Source of the DNA: Dermabacteraceae bacterium TAE3-ERU27
GTDB lineage: Bacteria > Actinomycetota > Actinomycetes > Actinomycetales > Dermabacteraceae
DNA: 64,000 bases
Direction of reading: 5' to 3'
Assembly: GCA_019218415.1 (NCBI GenBank)
Contig: JAHUUL010000001.1
Location: 434,001 to 498,000, forward strand
Shown: positions 9,234 through 18,413 of the stretch, piece after piece
How the letters are laid out: every line of letters begins with the position of its first letter
How positions within the stretch are numbered: position 1 is the first letter of the stretch
Translations under genes and position numbers: made by a program
The notes under the pieces: generated by a model
Told to the model about the DNA's origin: nothing
Database searches by the model: none
What the model saw: the letters and a program-made list of their open reading frames with translations, nothing else

Positions 9234-10603
9234 CCCGAAAATGATGGCACGGGTAGCCGGGCCTTTCCCAATGTGTGTGCGCAGATGATCACGTTTGCGC
9301 AGGTCCAGGTGAGCGGTGCTACCCCGGCAGGCAGGCCGGAGGCGTTTATCTTCTCCGGCAGGCTCCCGGCGGCGGTCAAATGTTCAGCCAGGAAAGAAAG
9401 GTTCGCCAGGGCCTGGGCGCGCATTTGCGTTTCTTGCGCCTGCGCCACGGTAAGCAGGCTGAGCGCGGGAGTCCAGGAAGTGGCGCGGTCGTGCCAGAAA
9501 GTGCCGGGGCGTACGCCGCCCACCGGCACGGCGATCTCTTTCAGGGTTGCCCGCAACGCCGCCAGGCGTTCCGGGCTGGCCGCCGCGAAAGGCGGCAGCA
9601 GGGTCGCTACCACCGCGTCGTGCCCCGAAAGGAAACGCGCCCGCCGCCGGTAGCCGTAGGGGGCAAAATCCCTATCCAGCGCCTCCCGGCTGCGCGCCGG
9701 GAGATCGCCCAGGGCGTTACCGCCGCCCAGCAGGTGGGCGGTCGCCGCGCATGAGGCCACCCCCGCCGCGTAGGGTCCGGCGATCCCCAGCGTGAGGTGT
9801 TTTTCCGGCACCTCCCAGTAGTCGGGAGAAGAACGCGGCAGGTACTGTCCCGGTGCGCGCAGCGCTAGCAGCGCGGCCGCGAATGTTTCTTGCAGCGCCA
9901 GCAGGCGGGGGCGCAAGCGGAACCGGTTCTCCGGCGTCAGGGCCGCCGCCACCTGGAACAGCGCCCAGGCGCTCCAGCCGGGGCCGTCGTTCTGTGCGGG
10001 GCGGGAGTCCGGAACGGCGCAGGAGCCGGGGTCGGCCAGCCTGGCGGGCATCTCTCCGCCGGGGCCGACGCAGGCCGCGGAAGTCTCCAGGATTTTCACC
10101 GCTCTGTCGGCCTGCGCAGGCGCGCCCGGCGCGAGCAGCGCGTGGGCCACCGCCGCGAAAGCGGCGTCTCGCGGCCAGTGATAGCGCCAGTAGGAGGGCC
10201 AGGAGGCGTAAACGAAGCCGCTGGGCAGGGTGAGCGCGTCCAGATCGGCCACGGCCCGGTGCAGCATCGGCTGTAGCGCGGCGGGCAGGTTGGGGAATTC
10301 AGAGGCTGCGGCCAGGGCGGAATCCGCCACGTTTTCGCGCTGCTCAGGCGCCAGATCGGAAACGGTGCCGCCGTATGCGTTGCGGGGATCGTAGTCCCCG
10401 AGCGAACGGCCCCGCAGGGGCGCGAGAGAGCCGTCGCGTAAGCGCGCCACCCCGCCGCTGCGCAGCAGCCACTGCCTGGCCTCGGCAGCCCTGCGCGCGG
10501 TGGTCGGCTGCACCAACAGTGAGGCCACTCCCAGCGTGACGGTGAGTTTGCCGACGCGAGAGAGCATCTCTCTGCGAGACTCGCTGAACGGGGCCATACC
10601 CAA
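9230..10603 (-). CDS. GH15-type glycoside hydrolase (glucoamylase-like), exported
   Basis: A 457-aa protein with an (alpha/alpha)6-barrel glucoamylase pattern: WPSYWRYHWPRDAAFAA (about residues 148-165) is the GH15 substrate-binding segment, SPDYWEV supplies the candidate acid Glu and GSLPEKINASG the candidate base Glu. The N-terminus SRREMLSRVGKLTVTLGVASLLV has a paired Arg and a hydrophobic stretch, consistent with Sec or Tat export or membrane anchoring. First gene of a three-gene operon with the flippase-like and MFS proteins, which suggests an envelope glycan target rather than nutritional starch; that target is inferred. Confidence 0.72.
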   Translation of the reverse strand: MGMAPFSESRREMLSRVGKLTVTLGVASLLVQPTTARRAAEARQWLLRSGGVARLRDGSLAPLRGRSLGDYDPRNAYGGTVSDLAPEQRENVADSALAAASEFPNLPAALQPMLHRAVADLDALTLPSGFVYASWPSYWRYHWPRDAAFAAVAHALLAPGAPAQADRAVKILETSAACVGPGGEMPARLADPGSCAVPDSRPAQNDGPGWSAWALFQVAAALTPENRFRLRPRLLALQETFAAALLALRAPGQYLPRSSPDYWEVPEKHLTLGIAGPYAAGVASCAATAHLLGGGNALGDLPARSREALDRDFAPYGYRRRARFLSGHDAVVATLLPPFAAASPERLAALRATLKEIAVPVGGVRPGTFWHDRATSWTPALSLLTVAQAQETQMRAQALANLSFLAEHLTAAGSLPEKINASGLPAGVAPLTWTCANVIICAHTLGKARLPVPSFSG

Positions 10604-10621
10604 ACCCTAGACTAGGTAGCT

Positions 10622-10975
10622 ATGAACGTTCTTCTAGGTATCTTTGTTTCCCTGCACCTGATCTGTTGGGCCATCACCCTCGGCGCCTGGGCCGTCGCGG
10701 TGAAAACCCGCAAGCCCTCGCCCGCCATCGCTCACGCCGCGGGTGGCGCGCTGGTATTTGGCATCCTGGCCATGATCGTCGCGATGTCGCTCGGCCCGAT
10801 CAGCGGCAGCGGCCACCTGTTTTACACCATCAAACTGCTGTTCGCCCTCATCACGACCGGCGCGGCCTTCGTGGCTAAGAGCCGCCAGGAAGAAACCCCG
10901 AACCTGGTTTGGTACGCGATCCCGGCGGCCATCGTCGCCAACGTGTTCGTGGGCGTTTTCCAGCTCGGAATGTGA
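10622..10975 (+). CDS. Small four-helix membrane protein
   Basis: A 117-aa protein that is almost entirely hydrophobic, with about four transmembrane helices (residues 3-24, 38-58, 65-83, 94-115). No family motif recognised with confidence. Begins only 18 nt from the divergent GH15 gene start and ends 9 nt before pcrA, so it probably shares the pcrA transcript. No functional claim is justified. Confidence 0.6.
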   Translation: MNVLLGIFVSLHLICWAITLGAWAVAVKTRKPSPAIAHAAGGALVFGILAMIVAMSLGPISGSGHLFYTIKLLFALITTGAAFVAKSRQEETPNLVWYAIPAAIVANVFVGVFQLGM

Positions 10976-10984
10976 TTTAACGGC

Positions 10985-13450
10985 ATGCCATCCCTGTTTG
11001 ACGACCTCTCCCTGCCGGACAACCTGGCCCACCTGGGCCGGGAACCGGAAGACGACGGCTGGCAGCCGCCGGAAGAAGAATGGCTGCCGCCGGACGAGAT
11101 GCAGTCTCCGCGCAGCGTCGGCCAAAACCTAGCGGCACTGGTGGAGGGACTTAACGGGCCGCAGAGGGAGGCCGTCGAACACAGGGGTGGCCCGCTGCTC
11201 ATCGTGGCCGGCGCGGGATCGGGAAAGACCCGCGTCCTCACCCACCGGATCGCCCACCTCCTGGCCACCGGCGAAGCCTACGCCGGGCAAATCCTCGCGA
11301 TCACCTTCACCAATAAGGCCGCCGCAGAAATGAGGGAAAGGGTGGCCGCCTTGGTGGGGCCGGAAGCCCGCCACATGTGGGTTTCCACCTTCCACTCCGC
11401 CTGCGTGCGCATCCTGCGGGCCGAAGCCGCCGAGCTCGATATGCGCAGCACGTTCACCATTTACGATTCCGCCGACTCCCTACGGCTGATCACGTCCATC
11501 TGCAAAGACCTGAACGTGGACAGCAAGCAGCACCCGCCGCGCGCCATCGCCTCCCGCATCTCAAGCCTGAAAAACGACCTCATCAGTAGCGATGACTACG
11601 TGGCCGAGGCGGAAAAGGCGAAGAACCCGTTCGAGCGGGTGCTTTCCCGCATCTACAGCCAGTACCAGGAACGCCTGCACCAGGCCAACGCGGTAGATTT
11701 CGACGACCTGATCGGCCTGGTCGTGCACCTATTTAGGCAGCACCCGGCAATCGCGGAAAACTACCGCCGCCGCTTCCCGCACGTACTGGTGGACGAATAC
11801 CAGGACACCAACCACGCCCAGTACACCCTGATCCGCGAACTAATCGGCCCCAGCCCGGACGTAGACCTGACCGTGGTGGGCGATTCCGACCAGTCGATCT
11901 ACGCCTTCCGTGGCGCGACTATCCGCAACATCGTCGAATTCGAACAGGACTATCCCGGCGCACGCACCATCGTTTTGGAACAGAACTACCGTTCCACCCA
12001 AAACATCCTCAGCGCCGCCAACGCCGTTATCTCCGTTAACCAGGGCCGCCGTAAAAAGAACCTCTGGACCGATCACGGCGAGGGCGAAAAAATCACCCTC
12101 TACGTGGCCGACGACGACCGTGGCGAAGCCCGCTACATCTGTCAGCAGATAGACGCCCTGCTGGACGAGGGACGCAAGGCCGGAGAGGTGGCGGTGTTCT
12201 ACCGCGCCAACGCGCAATCGCGCGCCCTCGAAGACCAACTGCTGCGCGTCGGGATTCCCTACAAGGTGGTAGGCGGCACCCGCTTCTACGAACGCCGCGA
12301 AGTCAAGGACGCGATCGCCTACCTGCGGGTGTTGCTCAACCCCGACGACGAAATCAACCTGCGCCGCATCCTGAACGTGCCCAAGCGCGGCATCGGAGAT
12401 AGGGCGGAGGCCGCGATAGCGGTCTACGCAGAGCAGCAACGCATCGGTTTCGCGCAGGCGCTCGCCGCCGCCGAACACGCCCCCGGCCTTGCCACCCGCT
12501 CCCTCGGCGCGATCCGTAAGTTCAACGAACTTATCGCGCAGCTGCGCGAAAAACTGCGCGAGGGCGTCGGCCCCTCCGAGCTGTTGGATGAGATTCTGCG
12601 CAGCAGCGGCTATTACGCGAGCCTGCAAAACAGCGATGATCCGCAGGACGAATCCCGGCTGGAAAACCTGGCCGAATTGGTTTCCGTGGCGGCAGAGTTT
12701 GAGGATCAGCTTCGCGCGGCAGAGGCCGCCGCGAGCGAGTTCGCCGGCGAGGAAGAAACGGAAGACGAACTGGGGCCGGTGGCGCAGTTCCTGGAAAAGG
12801 TCTCCCTGGTGGCAGACTCCGACCAGATCCCGGGGGAAGAGGAACAGTACGTCACCCTAATGACCCTCCATACCGCGAAGGGCCTGGAATTCCCGGTGGT
12901 GTTCCTGACCGGCCTGGAGGATGGCACGTTCCCGCACCAGCGAAGCCTGGCTGATCCGCAGCAGCTGGAGGAGGAGCGCCGACTGGCATACGTCGGCCTT
13001 ACCCGCGCGCGCCAGCGGCTCTTCATCACCCGTGCGCAGATGCGCAGCGCCTGGGGCGGTACGCAGTTCTTCCCGGCCTCGCGGTTCCTGGACGATATCC
13101 CGGAGGAAACGCTGCACGTGGCACGCGCCGGAGGCTCGTCCTACGGTGGCAGCTACGGCGGGTACGGTGAACAGCAGGCCCGGCGCGGCCCGTCGGTCAC
13201 CGGCGTCACCCCCGGTTTTGGCAGGCGCGACGTCTCGCGCCCCTCGTTCGGCTCCGGTCGTCCCGCCAAGCGCGCCGACGCGATAGTTTCGCTCGCGGTC
13301 GGCGATCGCGTGACGCACGATTCGTTCGGCATGGGAACCGTCGCCGCCGTTAGCGGCCAGGGAGAAAAAACCCAGGTTGAGGTCGTGTTCCGGGAACCGC
13401 ACGGGCGAAAGCGCCTGCTGCTGCGCTACGCGCCGCTGACCAAGCTGTAG
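10985..13450 (+). CDS. pcrA: ATP-dependent DNA helicase PcrA/UvrD (SF1A)
   Basis: A 3'-5' helicase for nucleotide excision and mismatch-type repair and for clearing replication obstacles. 821 aa. Walker A GAGSGKTRV near residue 76, motif Ia ITFTNKAAAEMRERV, Walker B VLVDEYQDTN, motif III VVGDSDQSIYAFRGA, motif IV VFYRANAQSRALE, motif V MTLHTAKGLEFPVVF, motif VI EEERRLAYVGLTRA. The Gly/Ser-rich linker (about 715-760) leads to the usual PcrA C-terminal Tudor-like domain DRVTHDSFGMGTVAAVSG. An extra 50-residue acidic N-terminal extension precedes the helicase core, as in actinobacterial PcrA. Confidence 0.96.
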   Translation: MPSLFDDLSLPDNLAHLGREPEDDGWQPPEEEWLPPDEMQSPRSVGQNLAALVEGLNGPQREAVEHRGGPLLIVAGAGSGKTRVLTHRIAHLLATGEAYAGQILAITFTNKAAAEMRERVAALVGPEARHMWVSTFHSACVRILRAEAAELDMRSTFTIYDSADSLRLITSICKDLNVDSKQHPPRAIASRISSLKNDLISSDDYVAEAEKAKNPFERVLSRIYSQYQERLHQANAVDFDDLIGLVVHLFRQHPAIAENYRRRFPHVLVDEYQDTNHAQYTLIRELIGPSPDVDLTVVGDSDQSIYAFRGATIRNIVEFEQDYPGARTIVLEQNYRSTQNILSAANAVISVNQGRRKKNLWTDHGEGEKITLYVADDDRGEARYICQQIDALLDEGRKAGEVAVFYRANAQSRALEDQLLRVGIPYKVVGGTRFYERREVKDAIAYLRVLLNPDDEINLRRILNVPKRGIGDRAEAAIAVYAEQQRIGFAQALAAAEHAPGLATRSLGAIRKFNELIAQLREKLREGVGPSELLDEILRSSGYYASLQNSDDPQDESRLENLAELVSVAAEFEDQLRAAEAAASEFAGEEETEDELGPVAQFLEKVSLVADSDQIPGEEEQYVTLMTLHTAKGLEFPVVFLTGLEDGTFPHQRSLADPQQLEEERRLAYVGLTRARQRLFITRAQMRSAWGGTQFFPASRFLDDIPEETLHVARAGGSSYGGSYGGYGEQQARRGPSVTGVTPGFGRRDVSRPSFGSGRPAKRADAIVSLAVGDRVTHDSFGMGTVAAVSGQGEKTQVEVVFREPHGRKRLLLRYAPLTKL

Positions 13451-13472
13451 CAGTTACGGCGAACAGAAACAT

Positions 13473-13512
13473 AAAAGGGCCGCCCCGGTGTGATACCTGG
13501 GCGGCCCCTTTG
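13473..13512. terminator. Terminator between convergent pcrA and MFS gene
   Basis: Inverted repeat AAAGGGCCGCCC / GGGCGGCCCCTTTG with a 12-nt loop. The A-rich left flank and T-rich right flank suit termination from both directions between convergent genes. Confidence 0.85.
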
Positions 13513-13529
13513 TCGCGTTTGTGCGCAGG

Positions 13530-14936
13530 TCAGGCTTCCTGCTGCTCCCGCTTGGAGCGCTGGTGCGAGCCGTGCCCGTCCTCCCCGAGCTTTATCAGGG
13601 AGAACATTGCCAGGCCAACGGCCATGACCACCATGATACCGACGATGCCCATGCGGGTCGCCCCGAAGAGCGAGACGGTGATCGCGAATGCGGAGGTGCC
13701 GAGGAATCCGAGCGCGCGCCCCGTGGTGGCGTAGAGGCCGAAGTCTTCGGTTTCGTGTCCCGGCAGAGAAAGGCGGGTGAGCAGGGTACGGGAGGCCGAC
13801 TGGATCGGACCGACGAAGAAGCTCAGCATGAGGCCACCGACCCAGAACATGGCCTTCGCGTCGATAGCCAGAATCATGATGCCAACGGCGAGGATGGAGA
13901 CCAGACCGCCGATGATCACGATGCGGGGGCCGAGCAGATCGTCGATCTTGCCGCCCAGGTAAACGCCGAAGCCGGCCACCAGGTTGGCGGCGATACCGAA
14001 CAGGATGGTTTCGGTGGTATCAAAGCCGTAGGCGGCCGCCGCGATGACGCCTGCCAGGCTGAAGATCGCCCCCAGGCCATCGCGGTAGACGGCCGAAGCG
14101 ATTAGGTATTTCAGGGTTACGGGCTCTTCACGCGCCATGCGCTTGAGGTGCCTTGCAATCTGTACGTAGCCATCGATGGCATTCCAAGACGGAGCGTTCG
14201 GGTCCCTGGGGGAGGCCGGAGCGCGCAGCATCAGCGGCAGGGTGAATACCAGGATCCACACCGCGACAAAGAGCGGGATGGCGCGCAGGTTCCAGGATTC
14301 GTCGGTAGTGATGCCGAGCAGACCGTCGTTGGGCATGACAAAGCCGATCAGCACCAGCACCAGGCAGATGATGGAACCGAAGTAGCCGAGTGCCCAGGCA
14401 TTACCGGAAACGCGGCCCCGATTGCTTTCGTCGGAAATCTGCGGCAGCACGGAGTTAGAGAAAACAGCCGCGAGCTCGGAGAACACGAGCGCGAGCGAGA
14501 TCAGGATGCATCCCGACAGCAGATACGACGGATGCGGCGCAATGAAAGCCATCAGCGCGATGCTGCCCGCCGTGCCGACTGTGAACAGGTTAAGGAACAC
14601 GTTGCGCATGCCGCCCGTGTCGGCCAAGCCGCCCAGCAGGGGAGCGAGTAGCGCGATCAGCAGCGAACCGACCATCTGGCTGGTGGCGAGGGTGGTGGAG
14701 GCGCTATCTTTTGCGGCGGTGATCGCCTCCGGGTCCGTCAGCCCCGAGGTAGAGACCGCGTTCGTCAGATAGGTGACGAACACGAACGTCAGGATCACCG
14801 AATTGAATGCTGAGATTCCCCAGTCCCAAAGACCGAACGCGCGTACCTGACGCTTAACCACGGGGTCGTTCGGATCGACCTCGGGCAGGCTCGGGACAGA
14901 CGAATAGGGAGGCGTTGCCATCGACATAGTGCTCAC
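13530..14936 (-). CDS. UMF1-type (Atg22-like) MFS transporter
   Basis: A 468-aa protein with about 12 TM helices. The N-terminal FGLWDWGISAFNSVILTFVFVTYLT and the segment NSVLPQISDESNRGRVSGNAWALGYFGSI are characteristic of the UMF1/Atg22-like branch of the MFS. The Atg22 relation suggests efflux of amino acids or small molecules, but bacterial members are largely uncharacterised. The C-terminus is a charged tail GEDGHGSHQRSKREQQEA. It is a stand-alone gene, convergent with pcrA and upstream-divergent from nothing: fhs follows on the same strand. Confidence 0.82.
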   Translation of the reverse strand: MSTMSMATPPYSSVPSLPEVDPNDPVVKRQVRAFGLWDWGISAFNSVILTFVFVTYLTNAVSTSGLTDPEAITAAKDSASTTLATSQMVGSLLIALLAPLLGGLADTGGMRNVFLNLFTVGTAGSIALMAFIAPHPSYLLSGCILISLALVFSELAAVFSNSVLPQISDESNRGRVSGNAWALGYFGSIICLVLVLIGFVMPNDGLLGITTDESWNLRAIPLFVAVWILVFTLPLMLRAPASPRDPNAPSWNAIDGYVQIARHLKRMAREEPVTLKYLIASAVYRDGLGAIFSLAGVIAAAAYGFDTTETILFGIAANLVAGFGVYLGGKIDDLLGPRIVIIGGLVSILAVGIMILAIDAKAMFWVGGLMLSFFVGPIQSASRTLLTRLSLPGHETEDFGLYATTGRALGFLGTSAFAITVSLFGATRMGIVGIMVVMAVGLAMFSLIKLGEDGHGSHQRSKREQQEA

Positions 14937-15037
14937 TTTACGTTGCGGAGGGCTAATTACCCGGTAGTAAGTGGAGCCTATTTAGTTAACGAAAAGGTTA
15001 ATAATTCTGCTCTTGGGGAGGTGACCGGAGCATGGAA

Positions 15038-15067
15038 CGGGCGGGCAAGATTGCTCCCGCCCGCCCG
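15038..15067 (-). terminator. GC-rich hairpin downstream of fhs
   Basis: CGGGCGGG (15038-15045) can pair with either of two CCCGCCCG copies ending at 15063 and 15067. It lies just past the fhs stop on the minus strand; no clear T-run follows, so the terminator role is tentative. Confidence 0.4.
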
Positions 15068-15085
15068 AAAATGCTTGCCCGCGCC

Positions 15086-16759
15086 TTAGAACAAGCCGAT
15101 GGCCTGCCCGTTCTCATCCACGCCCATGCGCAGCGCGGCGGGTTCCTTGGGGAGCCCCGGCATCGTCATGATCGATCCCGTGATGGCGACCACAAACCCG
15201 GCGCCAAGTTTCGGCACCAGATCGCGCACGTGCAGGGTGTGCCCGCTTGGAGCGCCGCGCAGGGACTGATCGTCGGAGAACGAATACTGCGTCTTGGCCA
15301 CGCATACCGGCAGACGGTCCCAGCCGTGCTTCTTGAGCTGGCGCAGTTTCAGCGGCGCGCTGTCGGTGAACTGCACCCCGTCCGCGCCGTAGACCTCGCG
15401 GGCCAGGGTGTTCAGCGAAGCCTCCACGCCCTCGGCCGGATCGTACAGGTGCCGGAAAGCGTGCTTTTGCGCGGCTACCTCAAGCACCTGGTCGGCCAGT
15501 TCCAGGCCGCCCTCGCCGCCCTTGGCCCAGACCTCGGTCAGGGCCGCCCGCACGCCGCGCTCGCGGCACCAGTTCAGCAGCGCATCCAGCTCCGCCTCGG
15601 TATCGCTAGGGAAACGATTCACGGCAACCACCGGTTCCAGGCCAAACTTGCCTACCGTTTCCAGGTGGCGCGCCAGGTTAGCGGTGCCCTCCAACATGGC
15701 GGGTACGTTTTCCTGCGTCAGTTCGTCCTTCGCCACGCCGCCGTGATGCTTGAGCGCGCGCACCGTCGCCACCACAACCACCGCGTCGGGAGCAAAATCG
15801 CCGTAGCGGGCCTTAATGTCCAGGAACTTCTCTGCGCCCAGGTCGGCACCGAAGCCGGCCTCCGTAACCACCGTGTCGGCCAGGCCCCGCGCCAGGTTGG
15901 TGGCGCGAATGCTGTTGCAGCCGTGCGCGATGTTTGCAAACGGGCCGCCGTGCACCAGCGCGGGGGTTCCGCCCAGCGTTTGCACCAGGTTCGGGTTGAT
16001 CGCGTCCTTCAGCAGTAGGGTGAGCGCACCCTCCACCTTGAGATCCTTCACCTGTACCGGGGTGCGGTCGTAGCGGTAGCCGATCAGGATTTCCCCTAGG
16101 CGCCGCTGGAGGTCGTTGATATCGCTGGCCAGGCAGAGCACGGCCATGATCTCGGAGGCCACGGTGATGTCGAAACCGTCCTCGCGCGGCACGCCCTGCA
16201 AAGGCCCGCCGAGGCCCACCGTGACGTGGCGCAGCGCCCGGTCGTTGATGTCCACCACGCGCTTCCAGGTGATGCGGCGCGGGTCCAGGCCCAGCTCGTT
16301 GCCCTGGTGTAGATGGTTATCGATCAGGGCCGACAGGGTGTTGTTCGCCGCGGTGATCGCGTGCAGATCCCCGGTGAAGTGGAGGTTGATGTCCTCCATC
16401 GGCACCACCTGCGCGTGGCCGCCACCTGCCGCGCCGCCCTTGATACCCATGACGGGGCCGAGCGAGGGTTCTCGCAGCGCCACCATCGTGTTCCGGCCAC
16501 GCAGGTTCAGGGCATCCGCAAGGCCGACGGTAACGGTGGATTTGCCCTCTCCCGCCGGGGTGGGGGAGATGGCCGTGACCAGTACCAGGGAACCCGCGTG
16601 GGTCCCCGCTGTGAGGGCTAGTTCTGCGTCCACCTTGGCTTTGGTCTTGCCGTAGGGGATTAGGGCTTCGGCGGGTATTCCCGCGCGCTCAGCGATTTCG
16701 GTAATGGGGCGGACATCCGCCGCCTGGGCGATAGCTAGATCGGGGTTTTCGTGACTCAT
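15086..16759 (-). CDS. fhs: Formate--tetrahydrofolate ligase
   Basis: ATP-dependent activation of formate to 10-formyl-THF, supplying one-carbon units for purine and fMet synthesis. 557 aa, family length. The P-loop-like [18 protein letters not shown] lies near residues 67-84, followed by [24 protein letters not shown] and [13 protein letters not shown], all hallmark segments. ATG 16759 gives the conserved N-terminus. It stands alone on the minus strand. Its presence suggests formate recycling in a fermentative metabolism and would normally support the purine steps encoded at 2-6.5 kb. Confidence 0.96.
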   Translation of the reverse strand: MSHENPDLAIAQAADVRPITEIAERAGIPAEALIPYGKTKAKVDAELALTAGTHAGSLVLVTAISPTPAGEGKSTVTVGLADALNLRGRNTMVALREPSLGPVMGIKGGAAGGGHAQVVPMEDINLHFTGDLHAITAANNTLSALIDNHLHQGNELGLDPRRITWKRVVDINDRALRHVTVGLGGPLQGVPREDGFDITVASEIMAVLCLASDINDLQRRLGEILIGYRYDRTPVQVKDLKVEGALTLLLKDAINPNLVQTLGGTPALVHGGPFANIAHGCNSIRATNLARGLADTVVTEAGFGADLGAEKFLDIKARYGDFAPDAVVVVATVRALKHHGGVAKDELTQENVPAMLEGTANLARHLETVGKFGLEPVVAVNRFPSDTEAELDALLNWCRERGVRAALTEVWAKGGEGGLELADQVLEVAAQKHAFRHLYDPAEGVEASLNTLAREVYGADGVQFTDSAPLKLRQLKKHGWDRLPVCVAKTQYSFSDDQSLRGAPSGHTLHVRDLVPKLGAGFVVAITGSIMTMPGLPKEPAALRMGVDENGQAIGLF

Positions 16760-16874
16760 CTGCGCTCCTCGCTACGGGGGTGTGACCCAGCATACGCGAG
16801 GGGGAGAGTCGCCGCCCTAAAGATTACAAAATGGGCGCACCCGAGTGCGGCCAGCGCGGAGGCCTAGCGCTGGC

Positions 16875-17516
16875 CTAGAGCGTTGGCGAGGAGGCGCGGG
16901 CGGTGCGATTTTGGCGCAGGGAACGCAGAGTGCGTCGGATCATCAAGAACAGGAATACCGCCGCGACCACCAGGACTATTCCGAGCAGCGCCGCGAGCAG
17001 CGGGGCCAGCACCGCAGTCACCACCAAAACCAGGGCGGCGGCGTCCTCGCCCAGGCTGCGCAGCACCTGGCTTATCGGCTCCGGCAGGATGGCGGTCATT
17101 CCCGCTGTGACGGCGCCCTTGCCAATGCTGACGGGGGCTGCCGCGCCGCCACCGAGCAGGGCCGTCACAACGGCCATCGTCGGCCCCGCCTCCGCCCCGA
17201 GTTGGGCCCCCAACAGCGCTCCGAGGATCGGGCGCAAGAACTGATTAATCGCCTCCATCGGCAGGTTAATGCCCAGGATCTTGTCGATCACCAGATCGGC
17301 GAAGGCCAGCGCGCCGCTGATTCCTAAAACCCAGGGGTTGGCGATCGTTTCGGGAATGCTGCCGGCGGTGCTTTGCAAAAACTCCGGCCCGTAGGCGGGG
17401 ACGGCCATGCCGAACGCGGCGAGCACGAACGCGGTGAAATAGGGGCGCAGCCCGGCCGCGGAACCGACGCCGATGGCCATGAGTGAAGCGGTGAGCGGGG
17501 ACAAGGTGGCCTCCAA
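16875..17516 (-). CDS. DUF4126 domain membrane protein
   Basis: A 213-aa membrane protein with about five hydrophobic segments. The N-terminal LMAIGVGSAAGLRPYFTAFVLA and the middle INPVLG-like segment WVLGISGALAFADLVIDKI match the DUF4126 family pattern. The C-terminal tail after about residue 190 is basic and Arg-rich. Function unknown. Single gene, 115 bp downstream of the fhs start on the same strand, so it may share a transcript with fhs. Confidence 0.7.
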   Translation of the reverse strand: MEATLSPLTASLMAIGVGSAAGLRPYFTAFVLAAFGMAVPAYGPEFLQSTAGSIPETIANPWVLGISGALAFADLVIDKILGINLPMEAINQFLRPILGALLGAQLGAEAGPTMAVVTALLGGGAAAPVSIGKGAVTAGMTAILPEPISQVLRSLGEDAAALVLVVTAVLAPLLAALLGIVLVVAAVFLFLMIRRTLRSLRQNRTARASSPTL

Positions 17517-17676
17517 ACTGAGTGATCCTGTTTTTACAGGATAGTGCCGGACTAGGGGAGAGCGGGGTTTCCCTGTGCGTTCTGATGGGCGTTTACCGGC
17601 CTGCCTTGCGGGGGAGGGGGACTGGGGCGAGGAAGGGACTGGGAGGGAGGGCGCGGAAAGGAGTAATTAGGGAGCG

Positions 17677-17808
17677 ACGTTGAGGTGCACTAACTGCTGT
17701 TTACCCCCGCCCCCTTACGTTTGGGTGCACTAAACGCTGTGAAAACGCGGTTTAACCCCCAGGAAGTGCACCCAAACGTAAGGCGCAACCAAAACTGCAC
17801 CTGAGCGT
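17677..17808 (+). repeat. 132-nt four-site repeat, copy R1
   Basis: Four copies of a 14-nt site, consensus ACGTTTRGGTGCAS: A at 17677-17690 and B at 17717-17730 on the plus strand, C at 17766-17779 and D at 17795-17808 inverted. The inner pair extends to perfect 19-nt arms, CCTTACGTTTGGGTGCACT at 17713-17731 and its reverse complement at 17765-17783. Start-to-start spacings are 40, 49 and 29 nt, identical in copies R2 and R3. The segment contains no plausible ORF. It makes up most of the 454-nt gap between DUF4126 and tRNA-Phe; the rest (17517-17676 and 17809-17932) shows nothing recognisable. Confidence 0.9.
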
Positions 17809-17932
17809 TACGGCAATGTCTAGCGCCAGAAGGCGTGGGGAGCGATTGGCGCGCGGTGTGCGCGAGAAAGGGATGCGATATTGCCTGAGGTATCGCGGAG
17901 AAGGCGGGGGAATGTCCGGTTTTGGGCAAAAG

Positions 17933-17968
17933 AAAACCCCCGCGATGTAGAAGCTACGCGAGGGGTTT
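17933..17968 (-). terminator. Terminator downstream of tRNA-Phe
   Basis: Hairpin AAACCCCCGCG / CGCGAGGGGTTT immediately 3' of tRNA-Phe on the minus strand, with a TTTT run on its exit side. Confidence 0.85.
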
Positions 17969-17971
17969 CAG

Positions 17972-18044
17972 TGGCTCCGACCGGCGTCGATCCGGTGACC
18001 TTTCGATTTTCAGTCGAACGCTCTACCAACTGAGCTACAGAGCC
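17972..18044 (-). tRNA. tRNA-Phe (GAA)
   Basis: A 73-nt cloverleaf on the minus strand: acceptor GGCTCTG/CGGAGCC with discriminator A, D-arm AGCTCAGTTGGTAGAGC, anticodon stem-loop TTCGA-CTGAAAA-TCGAA with anticodon GAA, and T-arm CCGGATCGACGCCGG. CCA is not encoded. It lies between inverted copies R1 and R2 of the 132-nt repeat. Confidence 0.96.
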
Positions 18045-18413
18045 GTGCTCGCCGTGGCGAACAAAGAAAACTGTACACGACTACTCGGCGGAGACAAAAC
18101 CCGTGTGACGCACGTAAATAATCGCAGCGCGGTAACGCCGAAACCTGGGGCGTGGGCGAGCGAAGTTGCTGGGTGGATTAGGTGGGCAGGGGGTGAAGCG
18201 GAGGGGTGATGCGCAGAGAAAACGCACGACAAAGCGCGGCGAAAGAGGCGTTGCGGTGAGGGCGCAATGAGTGGGGAGGAGCGCGTGAGGGAATGAGGGG
18301 GTGTTAGGGGAAGTTGACGAGGAGCAGGGGACGGGGCGGAGGAAGAGGGGGCGGTGCGGGGTGAGCGTGGCATGGGCATTGGCATTGGCGTGGGTGAGAG
18401 AGGCGTGGGGGTT
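18045..18413. other. Intergenic stretch without a recognisable gene
   Basis: Between tRNA-Phe and repeat copy R2. The first 100 nt should hold the tRNA-Phe promoter on the minus strand. From about 18160 the plus strand is strongly G-rich and purine-biased (GAGG, GGGG runs), unlike coding DNA here, with no ORF having a ribosome-binding site. I see nothing else. Confidence 0.6.
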
